Shown piece after piece: positions 35,177-43,474 of a stretch of 64,000 nucleotides of DNA. The number at the start of each line of letters is the position of its first letter. Position 1 is the first letter of the stretch. The stretch is taken from assembly GCF_001657485.1 (NCBI RefSeq), contig NZ_LXFU01000042.1, forward strand, positions 47,656 through 111,655. Direction: 5' to 3'. Source of the stretch: Rhizobium sp. WYCCWR10014 (GTDB lineage Bacteria > Pseudomonadota > Alphaproteobacteria > Rhizobiales > Rhizobiaceae). The notes under the pieces are model-generated. The model was not told where the DNA came from. It saw only the letters and a list, made by a program, of their open reading frames with translations, and ran no database searches. Both the position numbers and the translations under genes were made by a program.

Positions 35177-36820
35177 ATGATGACGGATCAAGAGGGGGCT
35201 GCAATTCTGTTTGCCGAGACGCGGGGCTGGCGAGCGGACCAGAATGACCCGGAGCAGGTGCGCTACGCGCGCCGCGCGCTGGCTCAAGGACTAATTGCCA
35301 GTGAGGGCAAAGGGTTCGGGTCTGGTTTGCGGCCAACAGCGAACGATTTCGGCGATCCCGAGATCCTGTCCGCCTGGCAGGACTGTTTTGCCGCTGTGCG
35401 GAGCGCCAGAACGTCGATGGCTTCCCCCACCCTTGGCTACATCATCAATGAAACGCGCCCGACGGACGACAACAGGCTGCGAACGATGGCGAGGGGACTG
35501 ACCGCAAGTCCAGTAGGGGACGAGTTCGGCCCGTTTTTCGTCGATGGAGGAGTGACCCCATTCAAGCTCTATGTATACGAAAGCGTACAAGATGTCGGAC
35601 CGGGACTTTTCCCATCCAAGAGCGGGGCGAGACAGACAGCAAAGACAAACAACTTTCGAAATCCGATCGTGGCGAGCCTGACGGTCGTCGTCTGCCTTGC
35701 TCTTTTTCTGCTCGTGTCGCTCTACTCGTTCTGGCAAGGCGCTGCGGCATCGCAAAACTCACTGTCTGCTCAAAGTATGGCTTCGCGCTTGGCCGATAGT
35801 ATCAAGGCGGTCGACCCCCGTCTTTCGGACGAGGCCAATGCAATTGCCGCACAGATTGTAACCGAGGCGAAACTCAAACCCGACGGACGGCAAGCTTGGT
35901 GGCAAGGCCCCAGCACCGGCAACAATGCGAATATCACCAACGGCCCCTCGACAACGGACATCGAGGCGCTTGAGACGAGTGCCCGCCAGGTAACTGGGCA
36001 GCGCATCGCAGGTGCGGCTGCGCTAGCAGCGCTTGATGAGGCGGAGCGGACCCCAGTTCGCGATAAAGCCATGAATGCGGTGGCCGCCGCCGTTCGTAAC
36101 GATCCGGTTTTGGTGCCGACGTTCGTCAATCTTGCGGGCATTTGGTTAGGCGCAGTCTTGCTTTTGACCGTTGTTGCAGGCGTTGTCGGCAAGGGCTTTT
36201 ACGGGAGTGTCCTTGGCGTGCTGATCGACTCCAGAAACCGCCTGAGCCTTTCGCGCCTCCAGGTTCTTTTCTGGAGCGTTCTGGTCCTGAGCCTTTTTTC
36301 AGTGACGAGCATTTTTCTCGTCGGGGCGACGGGGACGGTCGGCGCGTTGCCACAATATCCCTGGGCGATTTGGGCGCTTCTCGGTATTTCGATCGGAACG
36401 ACGCCGCTCAGCGGTTTGATTCTTCTCAGCAAGAGCACACAGCCGCCTCAGCCGAACGCAGAGCAGAGCATCATGGCTGACCCAAATTCAACAAATGTCG
36501 GACGCGTCGAGGTAAATCTCTCTCAGAACGGTTGGAGTTTCCTCGATTTCTTCAGGGGCGAGGAAGTTGCAAATCGCAACGAGATCGACATATCTCGTTT
36601 TCAGTATTTCGTAATCACGCTCGTTCTCATGATCATCTTCGTGGGCCTCGTGACAAACGAGCTATGGACGCTCCAGACCGCTCAGGATTGGCTGGCCTGG
36701 GCCAAGGACAAGTCCTATCCGCACTTGAACGAGACCTTCATCGGCCTTCTGGCACTGAGCCATGGCAGCTATCTAGGGATGAAGCTGCTTGCCAAGCCGG
36801 ATGTTTCGCCAAACGGCTAA
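35177..36820 (+). CDS. Multi-pass membrane protein with two SRxQ-type membrane modules, unknown
   Basis: 547 aa; ATG 35177 with GGAGGG 7 bases upstream (a second ATG follows at 35180). A soluble N-terminal ~150 residues, a membrane segment at about 156-180, a ~120-residue soluble loop, then two related modules: NRLSLSRLQVLFWSVLVLSL, a second helix and LLGISIGTTPLSG; and NEIDISRFQYFVITLVLMII, a helix and LLALSHGSYLGMK. The repeated Ser-Arg-x-Gln entry followed by two helices and a Gly/Ser-rich loop points to internal duplication; I have seen this pattern in uncharacterised bacterial membrane proteins but cannot name a family. Followed 40 bases later by the transpeptidase-like gene. Could anchor the giant proteins at the inner membrane (inference). 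Confidence 0.75.
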   Translation: MMTDQEGAAILFAETRGWRADQNDPEQVRYARRALAQGLIASEGKGFGSGLRPTANDFGDPEILSAWQDCFAAVRSARTSMASPTLGYIINETRPTDDNRLRTMARGLTASPVGDEFGPFFVDGGVTPFKLYVYESVQDVGPGLFPSKSGARQTAKTNNFRNPIVASLTVVVCLALFLLVSLYSFWQGAAASQNSLSAQSMASRLADSIKAVDPRLSDEANAIAAQIVTEAKLKPDGRQAWWQGPSTGNNANITNGPSTTDIEALETSARQVTGQRIAGAAALAALDEAERTPVRDKAMNAVAAAVRNDPVLVPTFVNLAGIWLGAVLLLTVVAGVVGKGFYGSVLGVLIDSRNRLSLSRLQVLFWSVLVLSLFSVTSIFLVGATGTVGALPQYPWAIWALLGISIGTTPLSGLILLSKSTQPPQPNAEQSIMADPNSTNVGRVEVNLSQNGWSFLDFFRGEEVANRNEIDISRFQYFVITLVLMIIFVGLVTNELWTLQTAQDWLAWAKDKSYPHLNETFIGLLALSHGSYLGMKLLAKPDVSPNG

Positions 36821-36860
36821 ATGGACACTCCCACCCAATCCAATTCATGAGGAGGATCGA

Positions 36861-37442
36861 ATGTCACTGGAAATTCGCGTGAAGCTCCCCGCAAACCGGA
36901 GAAATACCGGCACTCTCGAAATGTTCGACACGATCACTGGCCTGCGCGTGTTTGGTCCGGTTCCCGCCTTGGGACGTGGAGCACGCGAAACGGCAGCCGC
37001 ACATGGTAATCCAGACGGAATCTCGACCCAACCATTCGGCGATACTCCGACGGGCGGTTACAACCTTCCTATGGTGTTGAAAAGCGGTGCGGGTACAAAT
37101 CACCCTGCCGATGTTTATGGCTCCGCTGGCGTGATCGTAATGGAGCCGGTAAGTGGTGACGCTCTGACAGCAAGGCAGAACGGGAGGACAGGCCTGCTCA
37201 TCCATTCCGGCCGACAGGTGGCGTCTCCAACACCTTTGCCAAGCCACTTGCGTCCGACGAATGGCTGCATTCGTGTATTAGAGAGCGACCTTGCCGCGCT
37301 GATACAGGCGATGAGGAACAATGCCATCGTCTTCCCAGGTAGGGTGTCGCTGACAGTTGGCCCCGATGGTCCGCAGGGTATCATCGATGAATCTGTCTCG
37401 GAGGGCGATCCACCTGCGTTGGACGGGCCGGTCCTTCCCTAA
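36861..37442 (+). CDS. L,D-transpeptidase (YkuD)-like protein without signal peptide
   Basis: 193 aa. The catalytic signature of YkuD-fold L,D-transpeptidases is visible: LLIHSG with His115, then 21 residues later TNGCIRV with Cys136, the usual H...(S/T)xGC(I/V)R pattern. ATG 36861 has a perfect ggagg 5 bases upstream. There is no N-terminal hydrophobic stretch, unlike ordinary periplasmic L,D-transpeptidases, so the protein either stays inside or is exported by another route. It shares the operon with the membrane protein and lies divergent from the giants. It may modify peptidoglycan at an assembly site or be a delivered wall-active effector; both are inference. The family call itself is fairly sure. 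Confidence 0.78.
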   Translation: MSLEIRVKLPANRRNTGTLEMFDTITGLRVFGPVPALGRGARETAAAHGNPDGISTQPFGDTPTGGYNLPMVLKSGAGTNHPADVYGSAGVIVMEPVSGDALTARQNGRTGLLIHSGRQVASPTPLPSHLRPTNGCIRVLESDLAALIQAMRNNAIVFPGRVSLTVGPDGPQGIIDESVSEGDPPALDGPVLP

Positions 37443-37976
37443 GCTGGCAGCCTTGCTCGAATTTCTCGAAAGGCACTTGGATTGACAAACCTCGCTTTCC
37501 TCGCTGCTTCGCCATTGAGGGGCGCGAGGATCCTCTAATCCCCTTATTGATGGAGTGGCGATCATGACTTCGAATAGGGGGCGGCGCTCTTGAAGTTCGC
37601 CAAGGATAGCAGTTTCGACACCACCCTTGGCGTTCTTGCAGTCAGGAGATTTTTCTGAGCGCGAACGGTTGGCCAACGCAGCAATAGCGGCCGCTTGCCC
37701 CTGCCAGGACATCATGCCTCAGCTGCTGCCTGAACGGCTATTTCGATCAGAACATCGTCGGCTGCGATTCTGCGAAGTGACGTCCTCAAACCTTCTAGTA
37801 GTATGGCGTCGAAGACTCGGTTAGGTCGCCTCCAACCGGGGTGTACGTCCAGGATCGCATCAAAGGGAACCAACGCCACGGGGGGAGAAAAGAAGGTAAG
37901 CGTTAGCAAGTACATAGCTATTGGGATAGGTGGTTTCCGGTTCGAATCCGTTCAAGGCGGCCAGTGTGTATCGCAC
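37443..37976. other. Intergenic, right edge of the accessory island
   Basis: 534 bases with no supportable gene. It contains the right tRNA-like direct repeat at 37940-37963, after which a conserved rhizobial gene (J-domain protein) begins. This fits the right boundary of an inserted island. No integrase fragment was recognised here. Confidence 0.45.
37940..37963 (+). repeat. Right direct repeat, tRNA 3'-end-like (candidate att site)
   Basis: The 24 bases read gttcgaatccg then ttcaaggcggcca. It differs from the left copy (7285-7307) by one inserted T and one base change. The T-loop TTCGAAT, the closing pair and a 3' GCCA are tRNA-like, but the outer T-stem pairs poorly and no matching acceptor or anticodon arm is found upstream, so it is a remnant or att core, not a tRNA gene. 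Confidence 0.5.
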
Positions 37977-38585
37977 CTAACAGAAGCCATTGAGCTTCAG
38001 GATTTTATAGGCATCGATCGTCGCCTGCAGAATCTCCTCTGACGCGCGATCTCCATCGTTTGCGTCGGGATGGTGCATCTTAAGCTTCTGCTTGTACCGG
38101 CTTCTAATTTCATCCGGCGTTGCGTCCGGTGAGAGAGCGAGCGTTTGGAATGCTTTTGCTTCTAGCACCCTAGGTTTGCGGGATTGAAGGGCAACTCTTG
38201 CCGCTTGGCTTTGAGTGGCGTTTTTTCTTGCATTGATCGTCTTCGCGGTCCCGGAGCGAATTGAGGAGGGGAGGGGCGTTCCAGAAGAGTGATTGACTCT
38301 AACTCCCCAGCTAGGGCGGCTCCCACTTCCCGCTTCCCTCTGATAGCGGGCCGTGACGGGGTTCGAGAGCTTCGTCACGTAATTGTAGCCTTCGCTATAC
38401 TCTTTTGCGTGGCTACGGCAAAACAGCAGGTACAGTCCCTCAGCATCCGCTCCCACGGGGGCGCGATGCATGCCTTGTTTGTCGCATCCGTCCCATTGGC
38501 ATCTCGGGCCACTTGATTCGCGATGTTCAGCCGGTTTGTTTCGCGTCGGTCTCAGGCCGACAAAAATCTTTGAATCAGACGTCAT
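37977..38585 (-). CDS. J-domain (DnaJ-like) protein with N-terminal Cys cluster
   Basis: 202 aa. The C-terminal ~65 residues form a J domain: FQTLALSPDATPDEIRSRYK and the essential HPD at 172-174, followed by the last helix. The N-terminal part has a cysteine/histidine cluster that could bind zinc (Cys29, Cys34, Cys56, His59), as in small rhizobial J-domain proteins of this size. It would stimulate an Hsp70 (DnaK) partner; the client is unknown. ATG 38585 lacks a strong ribosome site. Likely part of the conserved backbone just outside the island. Confidence 0.85.
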   Translation of the reverse strand: MTSDSKIFVGLRPTRNKPAEHRESSGPRCQWDGCDKQGMHRAPVGADAEGLYLLFCRSHAKEYSEGYNYVTKLSNPVTARYQREAGSGSRPSWGVRVNHSSGTPLPSSIRSGTAKTINARKNATQSQAARVALQSRKPRVLEAKAFQTLALSPDATPDEIRSRYKQKLKMHHPDANDGDRASEEILQATIDAYKILKLNGFC

Positions 38586-38756
38586 GGCGCGTTATACGAC
38601 TTTGCTGCCGGACACGACAAGATTGCAGACGCCGATCCTTTGACCATCAGCAGCTCATGCTAGGCACGCAAGTTTAGTCGACTGCGGCAAGTCCGCTCTT
38701 CGCACAATCATCCGCATCAAAAAATCAGGAATTTTGCAGAAGCCCTATTTGTCGTT

Positions 38757-38819
38757 CCAACCGCCTCGCGTGACGATATCGTCGATATCGCACGGTCACT
38801 GGCACGGCCGGGCCGGTGA
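38757..38819 (+). pseudogene. Last 21 codons of a LysR-family gene
   Basis: In-frame 3' end, TASRDDIVDIARSLARPGR then TGA at 38817-38819, matching the end of the intact LysR at 60059-60949. Everything upstream is lost. Confidence 0.7.
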
Positions 38820-39116
38820 GGCGAGGGATGCCCACGGGTACCACTCAAGCGGAACGGCTTGCCGGGGGCAGTCGGTCCCGGGTTCCGCTCGTTGAGCGGC
38901 GCTCCGCTAACTCTCCTGTGGCTGCCCTTTTAACCGGTCAAGCCGTGCGCGAACTGGCGCCGGCGCGGACGCGCCTTCGCCTGGTATGCTCATTGTTTGG
39001 AGGTTGCCCTGCCGTGGCCGGCAGGGCGTCGACACGAGAATTCGACCGGCCAGAAGCAGCGCACGATCACCGCTATAGCTGAACACCGCCTCTCGAGGGA
39101 GGATCGGCTTGAGCAC

Positions 39117-39349
39117 TCAATGGGATCTTTCGACCGGTATATGCAGGGCAGTTCCCGCCTTTTCGGCGGCTGCTCGCAAGCGCTTGTCTCTTGTCCACGA
39201 CGTGGCTCGCTGCTCCAGGAGGATCGAAGCCAACAAGTGGGCATCGTGTAGCCGATACCCATGCTGAAAATGCCATGTCGATCGGTTATTGTCATGACTT
39301 CGTCATGCGTGGCGACGATCGCTTCGCTCTGGGTCGTAAGCTGCCAAGA
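39117..39349 (-). pseudogene. vapC: vapC (PIN-domain toxin) remnant, copy A
   Basis: The minus strand reads HDEVMTITDRHGIFSMGIGYT, then after a one-base deletion AHLLASILLEQRA and TSWTRDKRLRAAAEKAG to a TGA at 39119-39117. These are the C-terminal PIN-domain motifs of VapC ribonucleases. The 5' half is missing. The frameshift falls right after GIGYT and differs from the one in copy B, so both copies were inactivated independently. Confidence 0.65.
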
Positions 39350-39484
39350 TCCCCATCCTAAACTCGCTTCCGCTCCGGCCTGGTGCTCGTCTGGCGGACC
39401 GAACAGCAGGACACAAGCCCGATTGTCCTGCCTTCTGCTCTGCCGGTCAGCTGTAATTCCTTGGTCGGGTCCGTTTCAAATAGA

Positions 39485-40423
39485 CTACACGTTACGCCGC
39501 CAATTGCCGGGCGTTGCGCCAACGACAGTTGCGAAAACCCTTGTGAAGTGGCTTTGATCGGCGAAGCCGCAGGCGATCGCCACTTCGGCGAGCGGAGCAT
39601 TTGAAGTACGCAGCAGGGTGCGGGCGCGATCTATTCGTTGGCTGAGAAGCCATTGATATGGCGTCATGCCCGTCGTCTCGCGAAAGGCGCGAATGAAATA
39701 GCCGCGAGACAGATTGCAGGCCTGCGCCACTTGCTCGATCGAGATGTCCCCGTCAAGGCGTTCGAGAAGCAGAGTTTTCGCCAGATGCTCGTGCGTGCGC
39801 GACAGGCTTCGTGATCTGTTGGGGGTTGCAACGGCCCGGCCGCCATAGCGTTGAACCAGGTAGGTCCCGATGGCAGTGGTCATCTGGTCGATGAAAAGCG
39901 CGCTTGCCTCCTCCGGTTTTTCGAGTGCCGGGATCACCGCCCGAGCGAGGTTGGCAAGCACGATGTCTTTCGAACCGGTTTCGGCCGCGAGCGAGCTGAT
40001 GCCGGAAAGTTCAGCACCATCGGCGATCCTGATGAGAGCCGCAGGCGAGATTTCGAACAGGAGAAAATCGAAAGAACCGCTGAGATCTGCCTTGTAGGCC
40101 TCGGACAGATCGCGAATGTAGATCGAGTTCTCCGCAAAGTCGTGGGTCGTCACATGATGTTGGTGATGGATGCGCCGCGTGTGACCGCCGATCGATGAGA
40201 CACCAACGACGAACCCCCGGTCGCTTGCCGTTGTCTTGACCTGATCGAGCCCCAAGACGCTCGTTCCCTTGCGAAAGACCGCAATATCGGAACCGGCCAG
40301 CGCCTGGTTGATCGACAACTGTTTTAGTGGACATCCGAAGGTGTCGGTTCCCGTTGTGCCGAGTGATTTCACGTGATTGTCGGAAATAGGAACCAAGACG
40401 CTAAGCTTTCGTTTTTTGACCAA
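39485..40423 (-). CDS. AraC-family transcriptional regulator
   Basis: About 312 aa from a TTG start at 40423. The C-terminal ~100 residues carry the two helix-turn-helix units of AraC/XylS: DISIEQVAQACNLSRGYFIR and ARTLLRTSNAPLAEVAIACG followed by FADQSHFTRVF. The N-terminal ~200 residues would be the sensor domain. No ATG is available near the start; a GTG lies at codon 18. It is divergent from a second AraC gene (from about 40503/40590), an arrangement in which one often controls the other. Effector unknown. Confidence 0.85.
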   Translation of the reverse strand: MVKKRKLSVLVPISDNHVKSLGTTGTDTFGCPLKQLSINQALAGSDIAVFRKGTSVLGLDQVKTTASDRGFVVGVSSIGGHTRRIHHQHHVTTHDFAENSIYIRDLSEAYKADLSGSFDFLLFEISPAALIRIADGAELSGISSLAAETGSKDIVLANLARAVIPALEKPEEASALFIDQMTTAIGTYLVQRYGGRAVATPNRSRSLSRTHEHLAKTLLLERLDGDISIEQVAQACNLSRGYFIRAFRETTGMTPYQWLLSQRIDRARTLLRTSNAPLAEVAIACGFADQSHFTRVFATVVGATPGNWRRNV

Positions 40424-40589
40424 TCTCGCGGCTCAGCCCTTCAGCGCAGCCTTCTGGAAATTCGCCGAATCTCATCGACGAGGATGCTTTTGTGCAAGAT
40501 AGATGCTTCGAAGATGTATAGAAACTCGCAAATCGTGGCATCGCAACGGTCGGGCTATACCGTTCCCAGCCCGGAGGATCGAGACACAT

Positions 40590-41495
40590 TTGAGTGAAGC
40601 GTTGGCGGTCAGCGACAGGATTGCAGCATGTTTTGGCATCAGTGCTGCGAGGGCCCTGGTTATCAGGCCTCTTCGCGAGGCGAAGCTCTCTGTCGTTCAT
40701 CTTGACCACGTTTATGAAGGTGCGGGGCATTCCGTCTTCCTCCCGGCCGATGATGCCTTCCTGGTCATGCTTTATCTCGTCGATGTCGATCATCGCGACA
40801 TCCGTGCGGACCAGACCGTCACACCTTTGAAGACCTATCCAAAGGGTTCCGTCTGTCTCATCAGTCTGAGGCATGGCGCCGCGATCTCGGTTGGTGGTCA
40901 TTTCGAGGCGCTTGCCTTTCATATCCCGAACTCGCACTTTGCCGAGCTCGCCGAGGAAGCAGGCGAACCGCACGTCGAAGACCTCGCAACCTGCCGAGGG
41001 ATCGACGATCAGGTGATCCGCAACATTGGTGGAGCACTCATGCCGATGTTTGACATGCCGGACGAAGTCAGGGATCAGTTGCTTCCTCATATAGGGCTGG
41101 CGCTGAACGCCCATCTCGCCCATCGTTACGGACGCTCACCCGCGCAGCGACTGTCGACGAGCGGTCGGCTGTCTCCCCTGCAGGAAAAGCGCATCAAGAC
41201 GTACATGGCCGCAAACCTGTCGGCCAACATGACCGTCGATCAGATTGCCGACGCCACAGGTTTTTCGGTGGATGAGCTCTGTTCCGGCTTCTTGAATGCA
41301 ACCGGGCAGTCCGTCGCCGGATGGATGTCGGCGTACCGGATGACCAGGGCTAAATCACAGCTGAGCAGGACCGGTGATACCATCGCGCAGGTGGCCGCGA
41401 CGTGCGGTTTTGCTGATGAGGACACATTCATCGACACCTTCTCGAAGACTGTGGGAGTGGCTCCGGCGGAGTGGCGCTCACGCAATCGGCACTAG
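40590..41495 (+). CDS. AraC-family transcriptional regulator
   Basis: About 301 aa if translated from TTG 40590, which follows a ggagg at 12 bases; an upstream ATG at 40503 gives 330 aa, but its first 29 residues look non-coding. C-terminal AraC domain: NMTVDQIADATGFSVDELCSGF for the first HTH and DTIAQVAATCGFADEDTF for the second. The N-terminal half has the cupin-like style of an effector domain. Divergent from the AraC gene at 39485-40423. Ends before a hairpin shared with the convergent hydrolase gene. Confidence 0.85.
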   Translation: MSEALAVSDRIAACFGISAARALVIRPLREAKLSVVHLDHVYEGAGHSVFLPADDAFLVMLYLVDVDHRDIRADQTVTPLKTYPKGSVCLISLRHGAAISVGGHFEALAFHIPNSHFAELAEEAGEPHVEDLATCRGIDDQVIRNIGGALMPMFDMPDEVRDQLLPHIGLALNAHLAHRYGRSPAQRLSTSGRLSPLQEKRIKTYMAANLSANMTVDQIADATGFSVDELCSGFLNATGQSVAGWMSAYRMTRAKSQLSRTGDTIAQVAATCGFADEDTFIDTFSKTVGVAPAEWRSRNRH

Positions 41496-41606
41496 GCGAG
41501 TTGAAGTTGGAGCGGCGCTGCAACGCGATCTTTTCACTCGACCTCGGTTTCAAGGAAAGTCGCCGATAACATCATGGTGAAAACAGCTTCAGACGCGTTT
41601 TGCGCG

Positions 41607-41638
41607 GTCCGGATGCGGCACTGAAGCCGCACCCGGAC
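41607..41638. terminator. Hairpin between convergent genes
   Basis: Thirteen-base arms with one mismatch (gtccggatgcggc / gccgcacccggac) around a 6-base loop. It lies between the end of the AraC gene and the end of the alpha/beta hydrolase, a place for a two-way terminator. No T-run follows on either strand, so strength is doubtful. Confidence 0.5.
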
Positions 41639-41645
41639 TGACCAA

Positions 41646-42482
41646 TCAGGCTTCGACGAATGCCAGAAGATCGGCATTCAGGACATCGGCATGGGTGGTC
41701 AACATGCCGTGCGGATAGCCGTTGTAGACTTTCAAAGTCCCATTCTGCAGCAGTTTTGCCGACAGCCGGCCGGCATTATCGATCGGCACGACCTGGTCGT
41801 CATCGCCATGCATGACGAGCGTCGGAACGGTGATTGCCTTCAAGTCTTCCGTCTGATCGGTTTCGGAGAAGGCCTTGATCCCATCGTAATGGGCCTTGGC
41901 GCTGCCCATCATGCCCTGCCTCCACCAATTCTGGATGACGCCCGGGTAGACCTTCGCGTCGGACCGGTTGAAGCCATAGAACGGACCGGTGGGGAAGTCG
42001 ATGAACAGCTGCGCGCGGTTTTCGGCGACGCCCTTACGGATGCCGTCGAACACTTCCAACGGGACGCCAGCTGGGTTTGTCTCGGTCTTCAGCATCAGCG
42101 GCGGTACGGCGGAAACGAGAACCGCCTTGGCGACGCGCCCGGCCGGCTGGCCGTATTTTGCGACGTAGCGGGCGACTTCTCCCCCGCCGGTCGAATGGCC
42201 GATATGAACGGCATTCTTCAGATCGAGCGCTTCGACGACAGCGAAGGCGTCGGCGGCATAGTGGTCCATGTCGTGTCCGTCGGAAACCTGTGCCGAACGG
42301 CCGTGACCCCGACGGTCATGGGCGACGACGCGGTAACCCTTAGACAGGAAGAACAGCATCTGCGCATCCCAATCGTCCGATGAGAGGGGCCAGCCATGAT
42401 GAAAGACGATCGGCTGGGCATCCTTCCGCCCCCAATCCTTATAAAAGATCTCGACGCCGTCCTTGGTGGTGATGTAGCCCAT
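41646..42482 (-). CDS. Alpha/beta hydrolase, non-haem chloroperoxidase-like
   Basis: 278 aa. Catalytic Ser97 in GHSTGG, oxyanion region HHGWPLSSDDW, HDRRGHGRS motif, Asp in MHGDDDQVVP and His in NGYPHGMLTTH, the layout of cofactor-free haloperoxidase/esterase proteins. ATG 42482 has AGGAG 7 bases upstream; an upstream in-frame extension has no support. Likely an esterase or perhydrolase, cytoplasmic. Last gene on the minus-strand side of the redox cluster, 62 bases after the DUF1275 gene. Confidence 0.9.
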   Translation of the reverse strand: MGYITTKDGVEIFYKDWGRKDAQPIVFHHGWPLSSDDWDAQMLFFLSKGYRVVAHDRRGHGRSAQVSDGHDMDHYAADAFAVVEALDLKNAVHIGHSTGGGEVARYVAKYGQPAGRVAKAVLVSAVPPLMLKTETNPAGVPLEVFDGIRKGVAENRAQLFIDFPTGPFYGFNRSDAKVYPGVIQNWWRQGMMGSAKAHYDGIKAFSETDQTEDLKAITVPTLVMHGDDDQVVPIDNAGRLSAKLLQNGTLKVYNGYPHGMLTTHADVLNADLLAFVEA

Positions 42483-42544
42483 TCTCTTGTCTCCTTGATT
42501 GAGGTGGGGGTGGAAAATGTTGGTTGCCGATCGCGGGTGAGCAG

Positions 42545-43231
42545 CTATTTCGCGTCGCCTTCCGGTGTCTCGATCTCGGCGATCAGCGCCAAGAGACCGA
42601 GCAGTGGCGGGATCGCAAGGCACCAGATGCCAAGCCACATGAAGGCCGCGGCGGCGACACCGCAGCCGAGGGCGAATGCGCAGACGCTCGTCAGCATCTT
42701 GATCATCCGCTTCTTAGCGGCATTTTTCGCTTCCAGGCTTTCGCCGCGAATGACATCAGCCAAATCGATCATGATCTGGGTGGTGTTGCCGGTCATCATC
42801 GTCGTCGGTGGTGCCTTCGCCAGATGGATCTTATGGGCGGCGTTCTGGATAGCCATCGCGGCCACGAGCACCATGCCCGTCAGGATCGCCGGCCATCCGT
42901 CTCCCTTCGGGAAAGGACCATAGGAAACCGCAAGGACTGCCGCCACGACCAGCAACAGAAGCTTCACCCTCATCATCGTGCTTAAAACCGGGTATTTGCG
43001 CCCGGCGAGCCAGAAGCTCGCCAGCCTGGTTACGAGGATGACAGCGCAGAAGACCGGCAGAGCAAGAAGCTTGGCGATGATCCCGGACGTGCCGAGCACG
43101 ACGGCTGCGCCGAATGTCACGAAATTGCCTGTGACATGCGCCGTGAACAGCCCCTGAAGCGCCAGAAAGCCTGCTGTATCGACATATCCGGCGTCGAAGC
43201 TCAAGACTGTTGCGAGAGAGATTTTTTTCAT
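42545..43231 (-). CDS. DUF1275 (YoaK-like) membrane protein
   Basis: 228 aa with about six hydrophobic segments. Family-typical features: DAGYVDTAGFLALQGLFTAH near the N-terminus and the TGNFVTFG and MTGNTTQIMIDL motifs. Inner-membrane protein of unknown transport or stress role. ATG 43231 chosen over the longer frame (to 43354) because the family begins just before the first helix. Upstream of and same strand as the chloroperoxidase-like gene. Confidence 0.88.
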   Translation of the reverse strand: MKKISLATVLSFDAGYVDTAGFLALQGLFTAHVTGNFVTFGAAVVLGTSGIIAKLLALPVFCAVILVTRLASFWLAGRKYPVLSTMMRVKLLLLVVAAVLAVSYGPFPKGDGWPAILTGMVLVAAMAIQNAAHKIHLAKAPPTTMMTGNTTQIMIDLADVIRGESLEAKNAAKKRMIKMLTSVCAFALGCGVAAAAFMWLGIWCLAIPPLLGLLALIAEIETPEGDAK

Positions 43232-43331
43232 ACGTGCTTTTCCTTTGCCGTCCCGCTGCGGGAGAATCTCGGCTTGGCGCCGAGACAGCTTTTTTGTGGC
43301 CGCCGGCCTGGCGGGTCGTTGAGCCGACCTC

Positions 43332-43470
43332 TTAAGGAATGGCCTCGATGGCACCCGCCAGGTTGGTATTGAAGGCGTTGTCTACGCATGCCTCGATGTA
43401 AGCGCCCCTCGATGTCCCACCGACATGGACGGCATCCTTGGTCGTCCGCCGCCACACCAGGCCCGAGCGG
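43332..43470 (-). pseudogene. Possible 3' gene fragment, unknown
   Basis: An open minus frame ending at TAA 43334-43332 reads RSGLVWRRTTKDAVHVGG, then GAYIEACVDNAFNTNLAG and AIEAIP. The amino-acid composition looks coding, but there is no start and I do not recognise the family. It lies between two genes of the cluster. Confidence 0.25.
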
Positions 43471-43474
43471 TCGG

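Larger units (their letters stand above)
38757..39349 (+). repeat. ~600-bp direct repeat, copy A
   Basis: Aligns base for base, with many substitutions and small gaps, to 60887-61519. Both copies start inside the last 21 codons of the same LysR gene, pass through a ~290-bp spacer (ccggtcaagccgtgcgcgaa and neighbouring blocks are identical) and end inside a minus-strand vapC gene. Copy A lacks about 30 bases near its right end (after 39340) that copy B keeps. Confidence 0.85.
38586..39484. other. Degenerate region carrying repeat copy A
   Basis: About 900 bases without an intact gene. 38757-39349 is repeat copy A, with a LysR 3' end and a broken vapC; the flanks are unrecognised. Confidence 0.6.

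Noticed and set aside
37869..37963. Possible tRNA ending at 37963
   Set aside because: The T-loop and GCCA look right, but the outer T-stem does not pair, and no acceptor 5' strand, D-arm or anticodon arm can be placed upstream.
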